The notes under the pieces were generated by a model that searched no databases, had not been told where the DNA came from, and worked only from the letters and a program-made list of their open reading frames with translations. A DNA stretch of 57,938 nucleotides from Ruminococcus sp. (lineage in GTDB: Bacteria; Bacillota; Clostridia; Oscillospirales; Ruminococcaceae). Of the stretch, positions 16,584-24,862 are shown one piece after another. Location: the NCBI GenBank assembly GCA_017478965.1, contig JAFVCV010000031.1, positions 1-57,938 on the forward strand, given 5' to 3'. The stretch's first letter is position 1; each line of letters opens with the position of its first letter. Made by a program: the position numbers and the translations under genes.

Positions 16584-16611
16584 AGCCGCAGAGTTGTTCT
16601 GCGGCTTTTTT
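16584..16611 (+). terminator. Terminator of yajC
   Basis: A 9-bp stem AGCCGCAGA / TCTGCGGCT (16584-16592, 16598-16606) is followed by six T. Confidence 0.9.
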
Positions 16612-16697
16612 GTAATTTTTTCCCGCCGACTGTAATATAATCTACTAAACGGCACAGATCTTCTACAGAGCAAGAACTATTATCGGAGGGCGGGAAT

Positions 16698-17099
16698 ATG
16701 AGGAGTTTTCTTACGGACAGGAGCAGGAGGATGAGGACAGTGGGGGACCTTCTGACCGGGGCGGGCACTGCTCTGCCGGTCATAGGGGGGCTGCTGGCAG
16801 TCTTTGCTTTTCTTATCACAAAGATAGATACCAAGGACCTGGGGCTTTCGGTGATGTCTACTGCCGCTCTGGGAGCCGGCGCCTTTGCCGGGGGCTACGT
16901 CAGCGCAAAAAGAAGGCGCAAAAACGGCCTGCTGATGGGCGTGCTCTGCGGGCTGTTCATTTTTATCATCATCGCCGTCCTGAGCGCCCTGTTCTCGAAG
17001 GCCACGGAGAGCTTTTCACCGTCTGCCAAGCTTACTGTCACCCTTATCTGCGCCGGCGTCGGGGGAGTGGCCGGGGTCAACAGCAGGCGGCCGCTCTGA
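16698..17099 (+). CDS. TIGR04086-type four-span membrane protein
   Basis: A small integral membrane protein of 133 residues with four hydrophobic helices (about 17-40, 52-69, 77-97, 108-125) and a basic loop KRRRKNG between two of them. Its size, layout and place between yajC and the SCIFF gene match the clostridial TIGR04086 family, whose function is not established. A GGAGGGCGGG site precedes the ATG. A TATAAT box at 16636-16641 without a good -35 box may be its promoter. A role in SCIFF peptide handling is only a guess from position. Confidence 0.8.
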   Translation: MRSFLTDRSRRMRTVGDLLTGAGTALPVIGGLLAVFAFLITKIDTKDLGLSVMSTAALGAGAFAGGYVSAKRRRKNGLLMGVLCGLFIFIIIAVLSALFSKATESFSPSAKLTVTLICAGVGGVAGVNSRRPL

Positions 17100-17176
17100 G
17101 AAGTACTTAGTCAGACAAACTGCGACAAATATTTATAGAGAGTTCATTATACATTCATAAATTCCGGGGCATAATG

Positions 17177-17185
17177 TGGTATAAT
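17177..17185 (+). promoter_or_regulatory. Extended -10 promoter of scfA
   Basis: TGGTATAAT (17177-17185) is an extended -10 element. No clear -35 box lies 17 nt upstream. Confidence 0.6.
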
Positions 17186-17217
17186 ATTTTTAACTTATTA
17201 TACGGAGGGATAGTTCT

Positions 17218-17361
17218 ATGAAACATATCAAGACCATCAACAAGGCTAATCTGAAACAGACTGCTGCCAAGGGCGGCTGCGGCAAATGCCAGGCATCATG
17301 TCAGAGCGCCTGCAAGACTTCTTGCACCGTTGCTAACCAGAAGTGCGAGAGAGAGGCTTGA
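17218..17361 (+). CDS. scfA: Six-cysteine peptide SCIFF precursor (ranthipeptide)
   Basis: A 47-residue ribosomal peptide precursor, too short for most gene finders. It starts MKHIKTINKANLK, the typical SCIFF leader. The core is GGCGKCQASCQSACKTSC followed by TVANQKC, with Cys at 21, 24, 28, 32, 36 and 43. The radical SAM maturase encoded next joins such Cys residues to neighbouring residues by thioether bonds. A GGAGGGATAGTTCT site precedes the ATG. An internal terminator separates it from the maturase, so the peptide is probably made in excess. SCIFF is almost universal in Clostridia; its biological job is unsettled. Confidence 0.96.
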   Translation: MKHIKTINKANLKQTAAKGGCGKCQASCQSACKTSCTVANQKCEREA

Positions 17362-17381
17362 GCAGATAAGCGTACCGTTAC

Positions 17382-17408
17382 AAGGGGCATTTTTATGTCC
17401 CTTTTTTG
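17382..17408 (+). terminator. Intercistronic terminator/attenuator between scfA and scfB
   Basis: A 9-bp stem AAGGGGCAT / ATGTCCCTT (17382-17390, 17395-17403, one G-T pair) has a TTTT loop and is followed by a T-run. It would limit transcription into scfB. Confidence 0.8.
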
Positions 17409-17486
17409 TTTTCTGACGCCGGGATACCGGACAAAATGAAGGAAGAAAAGCGAGAGTGCCGTTTTACGGGCCAAGGGGGAAGTTTT

Positions 17487-18860
17487 ATGATACATAAGTT
17501 CAAGCTGTCAGGCCATAATGTTTTGCTGGACGTTAACAGCGGCGGCGTCCATATAGTTGACGACCTGACCTACGATCTGCTGGATAATGTAGAGCCGCCT
17601 TTTGAGGATAAGTGTCCCGAGGGGGTCATGAAAAAGCTTTCCAGGAGCTATGACCCGGGGGAGATAGAAGAGTGCTATGAGGAGATAGTGGAGCTTTATA
17701 AGGAGAAGATACTGTTTTCGGAGGACGATTATGAGAAGTTCGCCCTAGCAAGCGTAGCCTCGCCCATCAAAGCCATGTGTCTGCACGTTTCCCATGACTG
17801 CAATCTCAGGTGCAAGTACTGCTTTGCTTCTACCGGCGACTATGGAGTGGGAAGGAAGAATATGCCACTGGAGATCGCTAAGAAGGCCATAGATTTTCTG
17901 ATCGAAAAAAGCTACGGCAGGAAATTCCTGGAGGTGGATTTCTTCGGCGGCGAGCCGTCTATGAACTACGATGTGGTGAAGGAGACTGTAAAATACGCCA
18001 GGGAGCAGGAGAAGATACATGACAAGGTCTTCCGCTTTACGACCACCACCAACGGCATGAAGCTCACCGATGAGATGATAGATTTCATAAATCAGGAAAT
18101 GTATAACGTTGTGCTCTCTATCGACGGGCGCAAGGAAGTCAACGACCGTATGCGTGTCAGGGTGGACGGCACCGGCTGTTATGACAGGATAACGGAGAAT
18201 TTCAAGAGACTGGTGGAAAAGCGTGGCAATGACAAGGACTGGTATGTCAGAGGCACCTACACCAAGTATAATCTGGACTTCTCCGAGGACGTTATGCACC
18301 TTTATGACCTGGGTTTTGAGCAGATCTCAGTTGAGCCTGTCATGGCGGACCCCTCGGAGCCTTATGCCATCACTGAGGCTGACCTGCCGAGGATATTCAA
18401 GGAATACGAGGTCCTGGCGGACAAGATCACCAGGGTCAGGGAGAGCGGCAGGTTCATAAACTTTTTCCATTTCATGCTGGACCTTGACCAGGGTCCCTGC
18501 GCAATAAAGAGACTCAGGGGCTGCGGCTGCGGCAACGAATATGTGGCCGTCACTCCGGACGGAGACATCTTCCCCTGCCATCAGTTCGTGGGTATTGACG
18601 AGTATAAGATGGGCAGTATACTGGACGGCAGCTTTGACATGAAGATGAAGGACGATTTCGCCAGGGCGCACGTTTACACCAAGCCCGAGTGCAAAAAGTG
18701 CTGGGCGAAGTTCTATTGCAGCGGCGGCTGCAATGCCAATAACTATATGTATCAGGGCGATATCAGGGCTGCTCACAAGCTTTCCTGCCAGATACAGAAG
18801 AAAAGGCTGGAGGTCGCTATCCTGATGAAGGCGCTTCAGCTCATGGACACCGCCGAGTGA
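17487..18860 (+). CDS. scfB: Thioether cross-link-forming SCIFF peptide maturase (radical SAM/SPASM)
   Basis: Modifies the scfA peptide. The 457-residue enzyme has an N-terminal peptide-binding region (about 1-85), then the radical SAM motif CNLRCKYC that binds the 4Fe-4S cluster and SAM. FFGGEPSMN is the SAM-contact strand. The C-terminal SPASM domain has Cys in GPCAIKRLRGCGCGNE, DIFPCHQF and CKKCWAKFYCSGGC for two more clusters. The start is the ATG at 17487, 5 nt after AAGGGGGAAG; the longer frame from 17406 starts inside the terminator. It lies 9 nt before the next gene and is probably cotranscribed with it. Confidence 0.95.
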   Translation: MIHKFKLSGHNVLLDVNSGGVHIVDDLTYDLLDNVEPPFEDKCPEGVMKKLSRSYDPGEIEECYEEIVELYKEKILFSEDDYEKFALASVASPIKAMCLHVSHDCNLRCKYCFASTGDYGVGRKNMPLEIAKKAIDFLIEKSYGRKFLEVDFFGGEPSMNYDVVKETVKYAREQEKIHDKVFRFTTTTNGMKLTDEMIDFINQEMYNVVLSIDGRKEVNDRMRVRVDGTGCYDRITENFKRLVEKRGNDKDWYVRGTYTKYNLDFSEDVMHLYDLGFEQISVEPVMADPSEPYAITEADLPRIFKEYEVLADKITRVRESGRFINFFHFMLDLDQGPCAIKRLRGCGCGNEYVAVTPDGDIFPCHQFVGIDEYKMGSILDGSFDMKMKDDFARAHVYTKPECKKCWAKFYCSGGCNANNYMYQGDIRAAHKLSCQIQKKRLEVAILMKALQLMDTAE

Positions 18861-18869
18861 GGGAATGTT

Positions 18870-19232
18870 ATGAAAAACATCAAGGATTTCTATTCTGATA
18901 AGTACTGCAATGAGTTCTACGTCCCTGTGGCCAAGGGCATATATAAGGTGGAGGACACCTGTTATACCAGCCTGTGCTTCGAGCAGGAGCCGGAGTATGG
19001 GGAGAACGGGAATGCGGGTGACATCGCAAGGCGGCCCCTGGAGGATATACTGAAAAAGTACGGCGTTTTCGTGCAGGACTTTTATGACGACTACAATCTT
19101 CTCACCTCGTCGGTCTGTCACCTGGAATTCGCCGGGGAGCTGGAGAATATAAAGGCCCTGAGGGAACTGATAGGCAAGCACGTTTACTGTAAAGGTGATG
19201 AGCTTGTCATAGAAGAACAGGACCAGAAATGA
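18870..19232 (+). CDS. Unknown 120-residue protein downstream of scfB
   Basis: I do not recognise this protein. It is soluble and acidic, with five Cys at scattered positions (KYC, TCY, LCF, VCH, YCK), no signal peptide and no membrane segment. It begins MKNIKDFYSDKYCNEF and ends in a charged tail. It starts 9 nt after scfB with a GAGGGAATGTT ribosome site and ends just before a terminator, so it is the last gene of the SCIFF transcript. It could be an accessory of SCIFF maturation or unrelated. Confidence 0.75.
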   Translation: MKNIKDFYSDKYCNEFYVPVAKGIYKVEDTCYTSLCFEQEPEYGENGNAGDIARRPLEDILKKYGVFVQDFYDDYNLLTSSVCHLEFAGELENIKALRELIGKHVYCKGDELVIEEQDQK

Positions 19233-19245
19233 TAAAGCACAAAAA

Positions 19246-19275
19246 AGCCCGGTCAGTAACGACCGGGCTGTCTTT
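19246..19275. terminator. Bidirectional terminator between the scf operon and asnB
   Basis: A perfect 9-bp stem AGCCCGGTC / GACCGGGCT (19246-19254, 19261-19269) has A-rich sequence on the left and T-rich on the right, so it can serve both converging units. Confidence 0.85.
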
Positions 19276-21118
19276 ATTTTTCCTGCCTAAAATAAACGTC
19301 ATACCATATAAGGAAAGTGAAAACCGTCCATATCTTTCTGGAATGGTCGTATCTTCCTGCACGGTGGTCGTCAAGCAGAGCAACCAGGGCGCTGGAGTCA
19401 AAAAACTTTTCAGCATCGGGGGAGGTGAACCTGTCCTTAACGATGTTATAATACTTGTCCTCCTTGAGCCAGACCCTGATGGGCACAGGGAAGCCAAGCT
19501 TTTTCTTGTTGGCGGTCTGGGGCGGGCAGGCCCTCAGTGCAGCTATCCTCATGGCGTACTTTGTGTTCTCAGGAGTGACTCTGTGCCTTGCGGGTATCTT
19601 CTGAGCCAGCTCCATGACCTTACTGTCAAGGAACGGCACCCTCAGCTCCAGAGAATGGGCCATAGACATCTTGTCAGCCTTCAGCAGGATATCGCCGGTC
19701 ATCCAGAGATGAAGGTCTATATACTGCATCTGCGTCACCTGGTCCTGGTCCCTTACTCTGTCGTAAAAGGGCTTGGTGATCTCCATGGCGTCAGGAGCAT
19801 CGGTCTTTATTTTAAGTATTGCCTTGCGCTCTTTCTCAGAGAAGATGTATGCGTTGCCGATGAACCTCTCGTCCAGATCCTTTGAACCTCTGATGAGGTA
19901 GTTCACCCCGTGCTTGTGGGGCAGTTTTTCTGCCACTCTGCCGACTCCTCGTCTGATCGGCCTTGGTATCCTGAAATAGGAGGCCATGTCCGCCGGGTTG
20001 TGGTAAATATTGTAGCCGCCGAAGATCTCGTCGGCCCCCTCGCCGGAAAGCACGGCTTTGACCTGCCTCGAGGCTAAGCGGCACACAAAGAACAGCGCTA
20101 TGGCCGCCGGGTCTGCTAAGGGTTCGTCCATATGATACTGTATCTTTTCAAGATTTCCCCAGTATTCCTCGGGTGAGATGACTTCCGAGAAATTCTCTTT
20201 GCCTATATACTTCGAGAATTCCTTGGCATAGCCTATCTCGTTGTACTTTTCGTCCTCACCGAAGCCTACCGTAAAGGTCTTGTCCACATCGGCCACCGCA
20301 GCCACATAGCTGGAATCCACTCCGCTGGAAAGAAAAGACCCCACCTCAACATCAGCAAATTTGTGGACCTCTACCGAATCCTGGAAGGTGTCAGAGATCC
20401 TGTTGACCCATTCCTCCAGGTCCGGGCCTTCGTCAGCATTGAACTTTATCTCCCAGTAGCGTCTGACATTAAGCTCACCGTTCTTGTATGTAAAGCAGTG
20501 GGCGGCGGGCAGCTTGAAAACGCCCTTGAAAAAGGTCTGTGCGCTTGGGGAATACTGAAAGGTCAGATAAGTCTCCAGCACGGAGGTGTCAAGCTCCTTT
20601 TTAAAATCCGGGTGGTCAAGAAAGCTCTTTATCTCCGAACCCCACATGAAAGCGCTGCCCATCTGAGCGTAGTAAAAAGGCTTTATGCCGAAGAAATCTC
20701 TCGCACCGAAAAGCTCGCCGGTGTTCTTATCATAGATGACAAAGGCGAACATTCCCCTGAGCCTGAGTAAAAGGTCCTGCCCCCACTCCTCATAGCCGTG
20801 TATGAGCACCTCGGAATCGGTCTTGGTATAAAAGCTGTGGCCGGCCTTGATAAGCTCCTCACGCAGCTCCTTATAATTGTATATCTCGCCGTTGAAGGTC
20901 AGTACCTTTGTCCTGTCCTCGTTGAAGATAGGCTGACTGCCTGTGTCGCTGAGGTCGATTATAGAAAGCCGCCTGAAACCCATGGCCACATCGCCGTCCA
21001 CATATTTTCCCTCAGAATCAGGCCCTCTGTGTTTTATCCTGTCCATCATCCTGCCCAGCACGGCAGAAGGGTCGTCGATACTATTGGTAAAGCCGGTAAA
21101 GCCCACTATGCCACACAT
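19274..21118 (-). CDS. asnB: Asparagine synthase (glutamine-hydrolysing)
   Basis: Makes asparagine from aspartate, ATP and glutamine. The 614-residue protein has the class II amidotransferase domain with catalytic Cys at position 2 (MCGIVGFTGF), RRLSIIDLSDTGSQP, FNGEIYNY and AMSFGSEIKS-like strands. The synthetase domain has the ATP loop SSGVDSSYVA and LSGEGADEIFGGY. The start must be the ATG at 21118 because the Cys nucleophile has to follow Met; the longer frame to 21190 lies partly in the promoter. A GGAGGTGTTGC site precedes it. It stands alone with its own promoter. Confidence 0.95.
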   Translation of the reverse strand: MCGIVGFTGFTNSIDDPSAVLGRMMDRIKHRGPDSEGKYVDGDVAMGFRRLSIIDLSDTGSQPIFNEDRTKVLTFNGEIYNYKELREELIKAGHSFYTKTDSEVLIHGYEEWGQDLLLRLRGMFAFVIYDKNTGELFGARDFFGIKPFYYAQMGSAFMWGSEIKSFLDHPDFKKELDTSVLETYLTFQYSPSAQTFFKGVFKLPAAHCFTYKNGELNVRRYWEIKFNADEGPDLEEWVNRISDTFQDSVEVHKFADVEVGSFLSSGVDSSYVAAVADVDKTFTVGFGEDEKYNEIGYAKEFSKYIGKENFSEVISPEEYWGNLEKIQYHMDEPLADPAAIALFFVCRLASRQVKAVLSGEGADEIFGGYNIYHNPADMASYFRIPRPIRRGVGRVAEKLPHKHGVNYLIRGSKDLDERFIGNAYIFSEKERKAILKIKTDAPDAMEITKPFYDRVRDQDQVTQMQYIDLHLWMTGDILLKADKMSMAHSLELRVPFLDSKVMELAQKIPARHRVTPENTKYAMRIAALRACPPQTANKKKLGFPVPIRVWLKEDKYYNIVKDRFTSPDAEKFFDSSALVALLDDHRAGRYDHSRKIWTVFTFLIWYDVYFRQEK

Positions 21119-21178
21119 AATGCAACACCTCCGTATTTTGTCTGACCAGCCGGCGGTGTGCCGGACTATGCCAAGAAT

Positions 21179-21207
21179 ATTATACACCAAAGCTCCGTTG
21201 ATTTCAA
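21179..21207 (-). promoter_or_regulatory. Sigma-A promoter of asnB
   Basis: Minus strand: -35 TTGAAA (21202-21207) and -10 TATAAT (21179-21184) with a 17-nt spacer. Confidence 0.85.
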
Positions 21208-21311
21208 TAGTAAAATCATAAAAATATACAAAATACGCAGCAGGCTTTTGTGGAAAATTTAATTAATTTATTATCGGGTGAAAAAATATTTCCAATTTGA
21301 GCATTTTCCCC

Positions 21312-21340
21312 TTGAAAAAAAAGACGCAATGTTGTATAAT
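21312..21340 (+). promoter_or_regulatory. Sigma-A promoter of the 60-residue membrane peptide
   Basis: -35 TTGAAA (21312-21317) and -10 TATAAT (21335-21340) have a 17-nt spacer. Confidence 0.85.
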
Positions 21341-21384
21341 ATATTCAGTTGTTTGGCAATGCTGTTTGGGAAGGGGTGCTTGGT

Positions 21385-21567
21385 ATGAACGGCAGGGATA
21401 TCAGAAGGCTGCGGTTCAGGCTGGATATCGCTCTGATGATCTGTTTTTTCGTGCTGCTGATATCGTTTACAGGGTATATGATAAAGACCAGTCTTGAAGA
21501 CGTGCTGACCAAGGACGGCACAGTGATAGTCACCCACGATTATTCTTCCAGCTCAGAGAGCCAGTGA
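21385..21567 (+). CDS. Small single-span membrane protein (60 residues)
   Basis: I know no family for it. A basic N-terminus (NGRDIRRLRFRLD) is followed by one hydrophobic helix (about 14-34) and a short extracytoplasmic tail ending in SSSSESQ. The positive-inside rule puts the N-terminus in the cytoplasm. The start is the ATG at 21385, 6 nt after AAGGGGTG. It has its own near-consensus promoter and a terminator, so it looks like a real, well-expressed single gene. The function is unknown. Confidence 0.7.
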   Translation: MNGRDIRRLRFRLDIALMICFFVLLISFTGYMIKTSLEDVLTKDGTVIVTHDYSSSSESQ

Positions 21568-21596
21568 GGGGGTAAGAGGTCCTTTGCAGCTGAAAC

Positions 21597-21621
21597 TCCG
21601 CCTGCGGGCGGATATTTTTTT
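21597..21621 (+). terminator. Terminator of the 60-residue membrane protein gene
   Basis: A 6-bp GC-rich stem TCCGCC / GGCGGA (21597-21602, 21607-21612) is followed by TATTTTTTT. Confidence 0.8.
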
Positions 21622-21689
21622 GCTGTTTCATAGCAGTGCGATGGGGAAAAATATGCCGTAAAGGCCTTTTGCTTTATGAGACTCAAAGG

Positions 21690-21803
21690 TTACAATTTGT
21701 AATATATCACACCGTTCTGTCTCCGGTCAGGATATTCCTATAAATAAGGGAAAGGGACTGTAAGGATTTTTCCTTGACAGCCTAAGGTGTTACACTTTGT
21801 AAT
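21690..21803 (+). promoter_or_regulatory. Two TTACA-N3-TGTAA palindromes upstream of nrdD, one over a promoter
   Basis: TTACAATTTGTAA (21690-21702) and TTACACTTTGTAA (21790-21802) are 100 nt apart. The second sits on the -10 box of a promoter candidate with perfect -35 TTGACA (21774-21779), 18-nt spacer and TGTAAT (21798-21803). They look like operators for a dimeric regulator. NrdR would be the known candidate for this pathway, but its usual box differs. Confidence 0.6.
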
Positions 21804-21877
21804 TTCTTCTCAAAAAGTAAGTGCGGGCCTTGTGCAAAACATACAAAAGTCCGGGGGCGAATTTGTCGCAAAGCCCC

Positions 21878-21906
21878 TTGACTTTATGCGAAAGATACTA
21901 TATACT
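21878..21906 (+). promoter_or_regulatory. Proximal sigma-A promoter of nrdD
   Basis: -35 TTGACT (21878-21883) and -10 TATACT (21901-21906) have a 17-nt spacer. Confidence 0.8.
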
Positions 21907-21993
21907 AGAATTTGATAGCTTGTTTTATACCAGATATTGTGTCTGTATGAATTTATTCAGCACGGTAAACGAAGAAGTGGAAGGAGAAGAAAA

Positions 21994-24264
21994 ATGATAG
22001 TCAAGATCAAGAAAAGGGACGGCCGCACCGTTACCTTCAATATCGAAAAGATCGCCAACGCCATCTATAAGGCTGCCGAGGCAGTGGGCGGCAGCGATTA
22101 CGAAACTGCCCTTGACCTTTCGGGCAAGGTCGTGGATATGCTTATCCAGAGGGGCAGCACCACTCCTAACGTCGAGGAGATACAGGACTGTGTAGAGAAG
22201 GTCCTTATCGAAGAGGGCCATGCCGCAACGGCCAAGTCCTATATACTTTACAGGTCAGAGAGGACCAGGGCCAGGGAGATGGATACCAGGCTCATGAAGG
22301 TATACGAGGACCTGACCTTCAAGTCCGCCGAGGACAGCGACCTGAAAAGGGAGAACGCCAATATCGACGGCGATACTGCCATGGGGACGATGCTAAAATA
22401 CGGCTCTGTGGGTGCAAAGGAATTCTATGAGATGTATGTCCTGGAGCCTGAACACGCAGCCGCCCATGAGAATGGGGATATACATATCCACGATATGGAT
22501 TTCTATACTCTTACGACCACCTGCACCCAGATAGATCTTACCAAGCTCTTCGAGGGCGGCTTTTCCACCGGTCACGGCTATCTGAGGACCCCTAACGATA
22601 TCACCAGCTATGCGGCCCTGGCCTGCATCGCTATACAGTCCAACCAGAACGACCAGCACGGCGGTCAGTCGATACCTAAGTTCGACTACGATATGGCCGA
22701 GGGCGTCAAGAAGACCTTCCGCCACAGGTACAGAGACAATGTCCGCAGAGGGCTTGCTCTTCTTGCAGATGTGCCGGACGACCCGGATATCGCTCAGAGG
22801 TGCGCAGATTTTCTGAGAAAGAGGGGACTGGTGCCTACTCTGGCCAACGACAACGGCTATATGGAGGAGGAGGCGCAGCTGCTGATCTCCTATGCAGACG
22901 CAAAGGTCGTAAAGCGCATACAGAATTTCGCTTTCAAAAACGCCGTCAAGGAAACTGACAGGGCTACCTACCAGGCTATGGAGGCCCTTATCCATAATCT
23001 CAACACCATGAATTCCAGAGCCGGCGCACAGACGCCTTTCAGCTCGATAAATTATGGCACCGATACTTCCATCGAGGGCAGGATGGTCATAAAGAATATC
23101 CTGCTGGCCGAGGAGGCTGGCCTTGGAAACGGGGAGACGCCTATTTTCCCTATCCATATATTCAAGGTCAAAGAGGGCGTGAACTTCAAGCACGGAGAGC
23201 CTAACTACGACCTTTTCAAGCTGGCCTGCCGTGTTTCTGCCAAGAGACTTTTCCCCAACTTCTCCTTTATAGATGCGCCTTATAATCTACAGTATTATAA
23301 GGAGGGGGACCCGAATACGGAGATAGCTTATATGGGCTGCCGGACAAGAGTCATAGGCAATGCCCACGACCCGGAAAGAGAGATAGTCACCGGCAGGGGC
23401 AATCTGAGCTTTACCACTATCAATCTTCCCAGACTGGGCATCAAGGCCCATTATAGCATCGACGAGTTCTATAAGCTCCTTGACGAGAAATTGCAGCTAT
23501 GTATAGACCAGCTGATGCACAGGTATAAGATACAGGCAGCAAAGAGGGTAAGGAACTACCAGTTACTTATGGGACAGGGAGTATGGATAGATTCTGAAAA
23601 GCTGTCCTATGACGACACCGTCGGGGAGGTCCTGAAGCACGGAACGCTGTCCGTGGGCTTTATAGGGCTGGCTGAGTGCCTGAAGGTGCTTACGGGCAAG
23701 CATCACGGAGAAAGCGAGGAGTCAAGGAAGTTAGGCCTTGAGATCATCACCCATATGAGGGAGAGGATGGATAGGGAGACTGCCGATACCGGCATGAATT
23801 TCTCACTGCTGGCGACCCCCGCCGAGGGCCTTTCGGGCAGGTTCGTGAAGATGGACAGAAAGATCTACGGCGATATACCCGGGGTCACGGACAGGGAGTA
23901 TTATACCAATTCCTTCCATGTGCCTGTTTATTACAAGATAAACGCATTTGAAAAGCTGAGTATCGAGGCGCCCTACCACGCCCTGACCAATGCCGGCCAT
24001 ATCAGCTATGTAGAGCTGGACGGGGACCCTTCGGGCAACCTGGCCGCCTTCGAGAAGGTGGTAAAGTATATGAAAGAGGTGGGCATTGGCTACGGCTCTA
24101 TCAACCACCCTGTTGACAGGGACCCGGAATGCGGCTATACCGGCATAATCGGGGACCGCTGCCCCAGGTGCGGAAGGACTGAGGCCGAACACCGCAGGTC
24201 TGTTCATGAGAGGATACCCAGGATAAAGCTGGAAAATGCCTCTGTCAAGCCTGAGGAGTCCTGA
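21994..24264 (+). CDS. nrdD: Anaerobic (class III) ribonucleoside-triphosphate reductase, without recognisable glycyl-radical motif
   Basis: Reduces ribonucleotides to deoxyribonucleotides without oxygen. The 756-residue protein has an N-terminal ATP-cone (about 1-90) and the reductase barrel, with likely catalytic Cys in TTTCTQIDL and YMGCRTRV. The C-terminal zinc part shows ECGYTG and DRCPRCGR, with one of the usual four Cys not evident. After HERIPRI it ends in KLENASVKPEES. The R-x-x-G-Y glycyl-radical motif expected near here is missing, and I find no replacement downstream in any frame. Either the enzyme is inactive, it is completed in trans, or the 3' end was rearranged. The start is the ATG at 21994, 6 nt after AAGGAGA. 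nrdG follows after 31 nt. Confidence 0.88.
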   Translation: MIVKIKKRDGRTVTFNIEKIANAIYKAAEAVGGSDYETALDLSGKVVDMLIQRGSTTPNVEEIQDCVEKVLIEEGHAATAKSYILYRSERTRAREMDTRLMKVYEDLTFKSAEDSDLKRENANIDGDTAMGTMLKYGSVGAKEFYEMYVLEPEHAAAHENGDIHIHDMDFYTLTTTCTQIDLTKLFEGGFSTGHGYLRTPNDITSYAALACIAIQSNQNDQHGGQSIPKFDYDMAEGVKKTFRHRYRDNVRRGLALLADVPDDPDIAQRCADFLRKRGLVPTLANDNGYMEEEAQLLISYADAKVVKRIQNFAFKNAVKETDRATYQAMEALIHNLNTMNSRAGAQTPFSSINYGTDTSIEGRMVIKNILLAEEAGLGNGETPIFPIHIFKVKEGVNFKHGEPNYDLFKLACRVSAKRLFPNFSFIDAPYNLQYYKEGDPNTEIAYMGCRTRVIGNAHDPEREIVTGRGNLSFTTINLPRLGIKAHYSIDEFYKLLDEKLQLCIDQLMHRYKIQAAKRVRNYQLLMGQGVWIDSEKLSYDDTVGEVLKHGTLSVGFIGLAECLKVLTGKHHGESEESRKLGLEIITHMRERMDRETADTGMNFSLLATPAEGLSGRFVKMDRKIYGDIPGVTDREYYTNSFHVPVYYKINAFEKLSIEAPYHALTNAGHISYVELDGDPSGNLAAFEKVVKYMKEVGIGYGSINHPVDRDPECGYTGIIGDRCPRCGRTEAEHRRSVHERIPRIKLENASVKPEES

Positions 24265-24295
24265 GAGAGCGGCTTAGGAAAGGCAGGTAATAGAA

Positions 24296-24817
24296 ATGCA
24301 GATCAGGATCGCCGGGATAGCGCAGGAATCCATCGTGGACGGTCCCGGGTTTCGGTATGCTGTATTCACTCAGGGCTGTCCCCATAACTGCAAGGGCTGT
24401 CACAATCCTCAGACCCACGATTTTTCGGGGGGAAGGCTGGACGATACTCAAAGGATATTTGAAGAGCTGATAAAGGACCCGTTGCTGGACGGAGTGACTT
24501 TCTCCGGGGGCGAGCCGTTCTGTCAGTGCGAGGCGCTTTGTGACCTGGCAGGGAGGATAAGGGCATATAAGGGCAGAAGGCTCACTGTCATAAGCTACAC
24601 AGGCTTTACCTTTGAGCAGCTCCTGGAACGAAGCAGGGAGGACAAGTTCTGTCGGGAGCTGATGGGAATGGTGGACTACCTGGTGGACGGACCTTTCGTG
24701 CTGGAAAAACGGTCCCTGGAATTAAAATTCCGTGGCAGCACCAATCAGCGCTTTATTGACATGAAAAGGTCCCTTGAAGAGGGCCGGGCCGTTGAGATCG
24801 ACCCTGACAGCATATAG
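24296..24817 (+). CDS. nrdG: Anaerobic ribonucleotide reductase activating protein
   Basis: Radical SAM enzyme of 173 residues that makes the glycyl radical on NrdD. The cluster motif is CPHNCKGC, followed by HNPQTHDF. TFSGGEPF is the SAM-contact strand. DYLVDGPF and KFRGSTNQR are typical of NrdG. The protein looks complete, in contrast to its partner upstream, which lacks a visible radical site. A 31-nt gap after nrdD places both in one operon, which ends in a strong terminator. Confidence 0.93.
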   Translation: MQIRIAGIAQESIVDGPGFRYAVFTQGCPHNCKGCHNPQTHDFSGGRLDDTQRIFEELIKDPLLDGVTFSGGEPFCQCEALCDLAGRIRAYKGRRLTVISYTGFTFEQLLERSREDKFCRELMGMVDYLVDGPFVLEKRSLELKFRGSTNQRFIDMKRSLEEGRAVEIDPDSI

Positions 24818-24828
24818 ATACACAACAG

Positions 24829-24861
24829 GCCCCGTCGGAAGCAGTTCCGGCGGGGCTTTTT
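24829..24861. terminator. Strong terminator between nrdDG and the DUF4173-like gene
   Basis: A 12-bp stem (24829-24840 with 24845-24856, one G-T pair) has a GCAG loop and five T on the plus strand. Confidence 0.9.
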
Positions 24862-24862
24862 G

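Larger units (their letters stand above)
21568..21993. other. Upstream region of nrdD
   Basis: These 426 nt hold a terminator, two TTACA-N3-TGTAA palindromes and two promoter candidates (listed separately). I find no gene and no known riboswitch. Confidence 0.6.
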
